From Rhodospirillaceae bacterium (GTDB lineage: Bacteria > Pseudomonadota > Alphaproteobacteria > Rhodospirillales > Magnetospirillaceae), in assembly GCA_030151865.1 (NCBI GenBank), contig JASLCK010000345.1, positions 1 through 15,027 of the forward strand: a stretch of DNA of 15,027 bases, written 5' to 3'. Under the pieces are notes generated by a model, which did not search any database, was not told where the DNA came from, and worked only from the letters and a program-made list of their open reading frames with translations. The position numbers were made by a program, and so were the translations under genes. Below, piece by piece: positions 7,608 to 12,646 of the stretch. Numbering within the stretch: position 1 is the stretch's first letter; each line of letters opens with the position of its first letter.

Positions 7608-8011
7608 CACAGTTTCTCCAGCGCGACGGTGATCATTGCCGCCACCATGAACAGGCCGGTGGCAATCAGGGATCGCGGCGACAGTCGGGCCAATCCGCAA
7701 ACTGCGTGACCACTGGTGCAGCCGTTGCCCAGGCGTGAGCCAAAGCCGACCAGCAAGCCCCCGGCGATCAGCAACACAGGGGAATGGGTGAGCGAAATCG
7801 CTGCATCGCCCTGCTTGGCCAACAGATAAAGACCCAGCCCCAACGGCATGCCCAACAAGAGCAGGGCGTTGTCTGTAGATTGATAGAACCGGGCGACAAT
7901 GCCGCTGACGCCCATGATGCGTCCACGCAGCAGCATGAACAGGCCCGCGGCCAGACCGATCAGAACGCCGCCCGCCAGGGCGGTCAGCAAATCGCTGACA
8001 AGATGGGACAC
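7607..8011 (-). CDS. YeeE/YedE-type transporter half, proximal subunit
   Basis: Integral membrane protein of 134 residues and first gene of the pair. Hydrophobic stretches cover about 8-30, 46-65, 78-95 and 112-130. The signature GNGCTSGHAVCGLARLS (95-111) with Cys98 and Cys105 is diagnostic of the YeeE/YedE family. The start is taken as GTG 8011 because CGGAGG sits eight bases upstream (8020-8025). A longer frame to 8104 would place that site inside the gene and adds a non-conserved N-terminus. A TATAAT -10-like box on this strand at 8042-8047 would start a leader of about 25 nt. It is divergent from a small secreted Cys/His protein, suggesting a shared sulfur- or redox-related function, which is inference. 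Confidence 0.82.
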   Translation of the reverse strand: MSHLVSDLLTALAGGVLIGLAAGLFMLLRGRIMGVSGIVARFYQSTDNALLLLGMPLGLGLYLLAKQGDAAISLTHSPVLLIAGGLLVGFGSRLGNGCTSGHAVCGLARLSPRSLIATGLFMVAAMITVALEKL

Positions 8012-8019
8012 TGAAATAT

Positions 8020-8025
8020 CCTCCG
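8020..8025 (-). promoter_or_regulatory. Ribosome binding site deciding the GTG start at 8011
   Basis: CGGAGG on the minus strand with eight bases to GTG. It is the strongest Shine-Dalgarno match near this gene and excludes the longer upstream starts. Confidence 0.75.
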
Positions 8026-8028
8026 TTA

Positions 8029-8047
8029 ATATTAGAAATCTATTATA
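8029..8047 (-). promoter_or_regulatory. AT-rich dyad overlapping a -10 box (promoter/operator)
   Basis: TAGA-AA-TCTA (8033-8042) extends, with one mismatch per arm, to an 18-bp dyad at 8029-8046. The minus strand reads TATAAT across 8042-8047. A related element, TTAGAAAATC, recurs at 8049-8058. This would let a repressor block RNA polymerase. ArsR-type sulfide regulators (BigR/SqrR) commonly control such transporter pairs, but none is encoded here and the -35 match is poor. Confidence 0.4.
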
Positions 8048-8077
8048 TTTAGAAAATCTTGTCCAGAGGCTTTTGGG

Positions 8078-8109
8078 GCAACCGGTTGCAACCCCACAGG
8101 GCAATGCCC
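8078..8109. promoter_or_regulatory. Two GC-rich palindromes between divergent genes
   Basis: GCAACCGGTTGC (8078-8089) is a perfect 12-bp palindrome. GGGCA-A-TGCCC (8099-8109) is a second perfect dyad. Both lie midway between the transporter pair and the secreted-protein gene, upstream of both start codons, and are candidate operators. No cognate regulator can be identified. Confidence 0.4.
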
Positions 8110-8161
8110 ACCTTTCGTTTCATCACCAATTTTATCGGATGATTTTATTGGGGAGGACACA

Positions 8162-8563
8162 ATGAGGCATTCAGCAATCCTGGCTGCGACTGGGTTTGTC
8201 GCCGCTCTTGTGGCAAGCGCTCCGGCGCAGGCCGGTGATGTGCGTCAGGAATTTTCTACTGCCATCACCCATGCGGGTATGGCGGCATCGGCACCGGACT
8301 TGAACGGTGTGCGTATGCATATGCATCACGTCATGAACTGTCTGGCTGGGCCGGGCGGAACCGGCTATGACCCGGCCATGGTCGATCCCTGTAAAGGACA
8401 GGGGGCTGGGCTGATCCCGGATGCTGCAGCACCCAAGCGGGCCGATTTGACGGCAATCTTGGAAAAGGCCAGTGCTGCCAGTGTCGCCATGGATTACGAC
8501 GCGGCCAAGAAACAGGCAGGCGGCGTGCAGGACGCTTTAAAACGCGCCGCCAGCGGGTCTTGA
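8162..8563 (+). CDS. Small secreted Cys/His-containing protein
   Basis: Protein of 133 residues with a clear Sec signal peptide: MRH, a hydrophobic core at about 6-19 and a cleavage site after APAQA (residue 24). The mature part of about 109 residues carries RMHMHHVMNC (51-60) with H53, H55, H56 and Cys60, then a conserved-looking CKGQGAGLIPD (77-87) with Cys77. The histidines could bind metal and the two cysteines could form a disulfide; neither is proven. There is no CxxCH, so it is not a c-type cytochrome. GGGGAGG lies six bases before ATG 8162. It is divergent from the YeeE/YedE pair and followed by a strong terminator, so it is probably transcribed alone. I do not recognise a named family; a periplasmic sulfur or metal role is inferred from context. 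Confidence 0.8.
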   Translation: MRHSAILAATGFVAALVASAPAQAGDVRQEFSTAITHAGMAASAPDLNGVRMHMHHVMNCLAGPGGTGYDPAMVDPCKGQGAGLIPDAAAPKRADLTAILEKASAASVAMDYDAAKKQAGGVQDALKRAASGS

Positions 8564-8587
8564 GATTTCTTCAAAAGCAGAAAAAAG

Positions 8588-8620
8588 AAGGCCGACGCCC
8601 GGATCGGGTGTCGGCCTTTT
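8588..8620 (+). terminator. Rho-independent terminator after the secreted-protein gene
   Basis: Arms 8588-8601 and 8605-8618 pair over 14 bp with a single G-T wobble, a 3-base loop (GAT) and a run of four T at 8617-8620. An A-rich run (8581-8586) precedes it, so it may also work on the minus strand. It starts 24 bases after the stop codon. Confidence 0.88.
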
Positions 8621-8987
8621 AAGGCTGTCGGGGACGCGTCACCGTCCCTCGAAGGAGATTGAAGAAAGTTCGTCTGCCTGTCTGGCTGGCGCGGCGGTGT
8701 CTCGCGCGTCAAACCGGGGCAGGAGAAACGTTCCGCTTCGCATTGCAGCATATGCCCTTGGTTAGGGCTGTCAATATCTGGATGTCGGTTGCGGCAACGA
8801 ATCGCAAGATATAGTGATTATAACCTTATAAAAAATAAGGTCATAAAACTGTAATAGTTGTGCAATGACCATTATGGCTCTCGTCAATAAGGAAATGCCC
8901 CCTTTTTCTTAAGGCTGTCTCATGCCATGGTATTACCGGGGAACCGATCCTGGGCGGGGTCCGGGTTCCCGAAACGGAGTACAGGAA
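8621..8987. other. Intergenic region with an AT-rich dyad
   Basis: No supported gene. From about 8800 the sequence turns AT-rich and contains ACCTTAT-N5-ATAAGGT (8823-8829/8835-8841), a perfect 7-bp inverted repeat that may be an operator for the diguanylate cyclase gene downstream. TTAAGGCTGTC occurs twice (8619-8629 and 8909-8919) without evident meaning. No confident -35/-10 pair was identified. Confidence 0.4.
8976..8979 (+). promoter_or_regulatory. Ribosome binding site deciding the ATG start at 8988
   Basis: GGAG eight bases before ATG 8988. It favours this start over the upstream ATG at 8922, and the resulting N-terminus is a sensible signal peptide. Confidence 0.65.
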
Positions 8988-10376
8988 ATGGGGGCGGTTC
9001 GAACCATGTTGCGGGGCTTGTGCGTCGGTTTGGCGGCGCTCTTTTTGCCAACTCTGGCCCATGCGATCGATTTGACGCCCGCCGAGCAGGATTATCTGAA
9101 GGCCCACCCCAAGATCACCTATTGCGTCGATCCCGACTGGGAACCGTTCGAGATCATTGACGGTCGTGGTCAGCATTATGGCATTGCCGCCGATCTGCTC
9201 AATCTGGCGGCGACCCGCGCCGGGGTGCAGTTGGAACTGGTCAAGACCAAGGATTGGGACGAAAGCCTGCAGGCGTCGCGGGAAGGCCGCTGTCAGATGC
9301 TGAGCTTCCTGAACCAGACCGCCAAGCGGGATCAGTGGCTGTTGTTCACTGATCCTCTGTTCATCGACAGCAACGTCTTCATTACCCGCGAAGATCATCC
9401 CTTCATCATTGATCCCGGCAGCTTGGCCAGCGAAACCATCGCGCTGCCGTCGGGCACTTCGATCGAAGAGCGAATTCGCCGCGACTATCCCAATCTGGCG
9501 GTGGTCATCACCGGATCGGAAGATCAGGCCATTGCCATGGTCTCGGAAAAGCGCGCCCATATGACCATGCGTTCGCTGATCATGGCGGCCTATACCATTC
9601 GCAAGGACGGTCTGTTCAATCTCAAGGTTTCGGGGCAGGTGCCGGGATACGAAAACCGCCTGCGCATCGGCGTGCTTAAGGATCAGCCGATCCTGCGCGA
9701 TATCTTCAACAAAGCCATCGCCACCATCACGCCGGTCGAGCGTGGCCAGATCGTCAATCAGCATATTTCGGTCAATGTGGAGACCGCCATTGACTATCCT
9801 CTGATCGTCAAGATCGTCGGCGGTTTCCTGGTGGTGCTGGCGTTTATCGGGTTCTGGAGCTTCAAGCTGAAGCGCCTTAACCGCGAACTGAAGCGTCTGT
9901 CCCAAACCGACAGCCTGACCGGGCTTTACAATCGCGGCAAGCTCAGCAGTCAGATGGCGTTAGAGATTGAGCGCGCGGTTCGCTATGGCCGCTCTTTCTC
10001 GGTGATCATGATCGACTTTGACCACTTCAAGGCCATCAATGACGAATTTGGTCATATGACCGGCGATCTGACGTTGTCGGCCTTTTCCAAAATCGCCAAG
10101 CAGAACCTGCGGACTTTGGATTGCGTTGGTCGCTGGGGTGGCGAGGAATTTCTGATCCTCTGTCCCGAAACCGATCTGGAAAACACCATCATGCTGGCCG
10201 AGCGTCTGCGGGTGGCGGTGCGGGCCCACCATTTCCCCAGCCGCAAGCGTCACACCATCAGCGCGGGCGTGGCGACCTTTGTTGCGGGTGACGATGCCGA
10301 CAGCTTGTTGTTGCGGGCCGACTCGGCGCTCTATGACGCCAAAAAGGGCGGACGCGACCGGGTCTGCCACCAGTAA
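8988..10376 (+). CDS. Periplasmic solute-binding sensor diguanylate cyclase
   Basis: Membrane-bound diguanylate cyclase of 462 residues from ATG 8988. A signal sequence (about 1-26, AHA cleavage) leads into a periplasmic family-3 solute-binding domain (about 33-265, with CVDPDWEPFEIIDGRG near its start). One TM (about 272-291), a short linker and a GGDEF domain (about 305-460) follow. The active site reads GGEEF (384-388), the metal-site Asp lies in MIDFDHFK (D343), and the product-inhibition I-site RTLD (375-378) sits five residues before GGEEF. It should make c-di-GMP from two GTP in response to a periplasmic ligand, possibly an amino acid, and be feedback-inhibited. Its stop lies four bases from that of the convergent methyltransferase gene, with no terminator between. 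The ligand is not predictable here. Confidence 0.9.
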   Translation: MGAVRTMLRGLCVGLAALFLPTLAHAIDLTPAEQDYLKAHPKITYCVDPDWEPFEIIDGRGQHYGIAADLLNLAATRAGVQLELVKTKDWDESLQASREGRCQMLSFLNQTAKRDQWLLFTDPLFIDSNVFITREDHPFIIDPGSLASETIALPSGTSIEERIRRDYPNLAVVITGSEDQAIAMVSEKRAHMTMRSLIMAAYTIRKDGLFNLKVSGQVPGYENRLRIGVLKDQPILRDIFNKAIATITPVERGQIVNQHISVNVETAIDYPLIVKIVGGFLVVLAFIGFWSFKLKRLNRELKRLSQTDSLTGLYNRGKLSSQMALEIERAVRYGRSFSVIMIDFDHFKAINDEFGHMTGDLTLSAFSKIAKQNLRTLDCVGRWGGEEFLILCPETDLENTIMLAERLRVAVRAHHFPSRKRHTISAGVATFVAGDDADSLLLRADSALYDAKKGGRDRVCHQ

Positions 10377-10380
10377 GGGA

Positions 10381-11499
10381 TCAGTCCAAAGCCTCGGTCA
10401 GGAACAGCATCACTGACAATCCGCCGTGCGAGATCGGGGCCGACGGCGGACCAAACGGCAATCCGGTGGCATGGGCCAGACCGGCTTCATTGGTGATGAT
10501 GCCAACCCGCCAGCCGCTGAAATTCAGCCGCAGCCGTTCCCCTAAAGCGTGATAGAGCCCGCCCAGACGCTTCTTGTCGCCGATGCGGTCGCCATAGGGC
10601 GGATTGACGATCACCAGACCAGGCGGACCGGGTGGAGCTTCCAGCGCGCCGACCGGGTTTTGCTGAAAGACAGTCAGTTCCGACAGATCGGCGCGCGTGG
10701 CGTTGGCCTTGCTCATTTCGATCGCGCCCGCGTCACGGTCGCTGCCATAGAACTTCAAGTCGGGGGTGGCGGTGCGACCGCCTTTGCCGCGTAAGCTTTT
10801 CCAGGCAGCAGGATCAAAGGTCGCCAATTGTTCAAAGGCGAAGCGCCGTGACCGTCCGGGCTTAAGGCCAGTGGCGATTTCCGCCGCTTCGATGACAAAG
10901 GTGCCCGATCCACACATGGGATCCAGAACCGGCTCGGTCCCCTGATAGCCGCACATCCGCAGGAACAGCGCCGCCAGATTTTCCCGCATGGGGGCCTTGT
11001 TGACGGCTTCCTTGTGATTGCGCTTATGCAGCGCCTCGCCTGAAGTATCGACGCTGACGGTGCACAGATCATCTTCAATGCGGACCTTGATCACCACATC
11101 GGCGTCTTCGGCGATGGGGGCGCCCAGTTCTTCGTGGATCGCCCGCTCGATGCGTTGGGTCGCCGCTCCCGCATGGTAAATGCGCGAGGTTTTGCACGAC
11201 GCTTCGACCCGCACCGGCACGTCGGGGCGTAAAACATCTCCCCACGCCACCTTGCGCGCCCGCTTGTCCAACTGGGCCAGATGCAACGCCCTGAACTGGG
11301 CGAAGCGGGCCAGGATGCGGCTGGCGCCGCGCAGTTCCAGATTGGCCCGCCAGACATCGGCCCAGCCGCCTTGAAACGTCACCCCGCCCTTGACGGCGAC
11401 GGGGGCGGGAAAGCCCATCTCGGCGGCTTCGGCGCATAAGGCGCGTTCCAGACCGGGGGCAGTGACAAGAAAGATTTCAAAGGCGGTTTGATTGGTCAT
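10381..11499 (-). CDS. THUMP-domain class I SAM-dependent RNA methyltransferase (RlmL/YpsC-like)
   Basis: Cytoplasmic methyltransferase of 372 residues. An N-terminal ferredoxin-like and THUMP region spans about 8-155 (FLVTAPGLERAL at the start). The UPF0020 catalytic domain follows, with HKRNHKEAVNKAPMRENLAA (158-177), SAM-binding motif DPMCGSGT (193-200) and catalytic NPPY (299-302), typical of N2-guanine or amino-nitrogen methylation. It matches the N-terminal half of E. coli RlmKL and stand-alone YpsC, so 23S rRNA G2445-type methylation is likely but the exact target is not provable from sequence. The ATG at 11499 starts a family-like N-terminus without a clear Shine-Dalgarno sequence. 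It is convergent with the diguanylate cyclase gene and functionally unrelated to its neighbours. Confidence 0.9.
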   Translation of the reverse strand: MTNQTAFEIFLVTAPGLERALCAEAAEMGFPAPVAVKGGVTFQGGWADVWRANLELRGASRILARFAQFRALHLAQLDKRARKVAWGDVLRPDVPVRVEASCKTSRIYHAGAATQRIERAIHEELGAPIAEDADVVIKVRIEDDLCTVSVDTSGEALHKRNHKEAVNKAPMRENLAALFLRMCGYQGTEPVLDPMCGSGTFVIEAAEIATGLKPGRSRRFAFEQLATFDPAAWKSLRGKGGRTATPDLKFYGSDRDAGAIEMSKANATRADLSELTVFQQNPVGALEAPPGPPGLVIVNPPYGDRIGDKKRLGGLYHALGERLRLNFSGWRVGIITNEAGLAHATGLPFGPPSAPISHGGLSVMLFLTEALD

Positions 11500-11804
11500 G
11501 GGGCGATGGGTAGCACGACCAGACCGCTTTGGGAAACGCCAAACACATGCGATCCGGCCGATCTCGCAGCATCAATGGGGGTTGAACGGGGGCTTTCTCC
11601 GTTGACCTGAAGGGTGGAGAGGGGGAAATCTTTAGTATCCGCTCATGTGAAATACGGGGCGCTTACCATGATGATTTTTATTCCTAGAAACTTAATTAAA
11701 TACCCATCCCCATGGATGGACTTTCCTGATTTTGTAAGTTTCTGGGGTCATCTGGCTTTTATCTAAGTGGTTTCATAGTCACGCCTGCATGGGATGGGGG
11801 ATTC
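11500..11804. other. Intergenic region upstream of the sulfotransferase
   Basis: This 305-bp region should hold the divergent promoters of the methyltransferase and sulfotransferase genes. Its right half is AT-rich and contains a nested inverted repeat (11686-11743) and a 32-codon open frame (11668-11766) of doubtful coding status. No confident sigma-70 or sigma-54 promoter was seen. Confidence 0.4.
11686..11743. repeat. Nested inverted repeat
   Basis: Outer perfect 9-bp arms AGAAACTTA (11686-11694) and TAAGTTTCT (11735-11743) enclose inner perfect 6-bp arms CCATCC (11704-11709) and GGATGG (11714-11719). As RNA this gives a stem, internal loop and inner hairpin about 60 nt before the sulfotransferase ATG. 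No T run follows on either strand, so it is not a standard terminator; an operator or leader structure is possible. Confidence 0.5.
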
Positions 11805-12635
11805 ATGTTTACGCAGCATTTCATTTCTGGTCTTCCGCGCGCGGGTTCGACCATGTTGTCTGCGATCTTGCGGCAGAATCCTCGGTTCCACGCAGGTATT
11901 TCCAGCCCGGTTGGCAGCTTGTTTCAGGCCATGCTGCGCAATTTCAGCGCTGGTTCGGAATGGGGGGCGGTGATCGGTCACGAAAAGCGCCGGGCGCTGC
12001 TGTCGGGATTGTTCGCCAGCTATTACTCGGACCTTGAGCCGGGGCGTGAAGTGGTTTTCGACACCAATCGCATGTGGCCCGCCAAGCTTTCTGCGGTCAC
12101 GGATCTGTTCCCCAATGCCAAGATTATCTGCTGTGTGCGCAATGTGGCTTGGGTCATGGACTCGATCGAGCGGATCTATCGGTCCAACCCCTATGAGAAC
12201 ACCCTGCTGTTCAATGACGATACCGAACGCAACACGGTCTATAGCCGCGTCGATACCCTGGCCCAGCGGGACCGGCTGGTGGGGTTTGCCTGGGCCGCTT
12301 TGAAAGAAGCGTTTTATGGGGAACAGGCGTCATCGCTTCTGTTGGTGGATTACGATCTGCTGACGGCGGTTCCCGCCAAGGTCATGCCGCTGATCTATCA
12401 GTTTCTGGACCAGCCCTATTTCCAGCACGATTTCGACAATCTGGTCTTTGATGCGCCTGAATTTGATCAGGCTTTGGGCGTGCGGGGCCTGCATACGGTT
12501 CGTCCCAAGGTCGAGGCCAAGCGCCGCCAGACCATTTTACCGCCCGATCTCTTCGAGAAATATAGCGCCTTGAATTTCTGGCAGGACGTTTCCGGCAGCC
12601 AGGCCAACGTTATCGCCATTCAACAGCCCGTCTGA
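11805..12635 (+). CDS. Sulfotransferase family protein (PAPS-dependent)
   Basis: Protein of 276 residues predicted to move sulfate from PAPS to an acceptor hydroxyl. The 5'-phosphosulfate loop FISGLPRAGSTML (6-18) lies at the very N-terminus, and the 3'-phosphate-binding segment CVRNVAWVMDSIERI (110-124) follows a beta strand, as in bacterial Sulfotransfer_3 proteins. There is no signal peptide or TM segment, so it should act in the cytoplasm. ATG 11805 follows a G-rich stretch (GGGGGA) at short spacing. Its stop is 11 bp before the start of the giant surface protein, so the two are probably co-transcribed. Modification of the giant protein, or of a glycan associated with it, is an attractive inference. 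The acceptor is unknown, and residues beyond the PAPS site were not assigned. Confidence 0.83.
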   Translation: MFTQHFISGLPRAGSTMLSAILRQNPRFHAGISSPVGSLFQAMLRNFSAGSEWGAVIGHEKRRALLSGLFASYYSDLEPGREVVFDTNRMWPAKLSAVTDLFPNAKIICCVRNVAWVMDSIERIYRSNPYENTLLFNDDTERNTVYSRVDTLAQRDRLVGFAWAALKEAFYGEQASSLLLVDYDLLTAVPAKVMPLIYQFLDQPYFQHDFDNLVFDAPEFDQALGVRGLHTVRPKVEAKRRQTILPPDLFEKYSALNFWQDVSGSQANVIAIQQPV

Positions 12636-12646
12636 GGATTGGAAGA

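Noticed and set aside
8494..8751. 85-codon minus-strand frame over the terminator
   Set aside because: It overlaps the 3' end of the secreted-protein gene and reads through the strong hairpin terminator; no ribosome binding site or domain.
8659..8814. TTG-started frame of about 50 codons after GGAG
   Set aside because: The Shine-Dalgarno spacing is about one base, the start is rare and the product is Arg-rich without any pattern.
8841..9905. 354-codon minus-strand open frame
   Set aside because: Antisense to the solute-binding/GGDEF gene, which has intact motifs and a ribosome binding site; the antisense product shows no domain.
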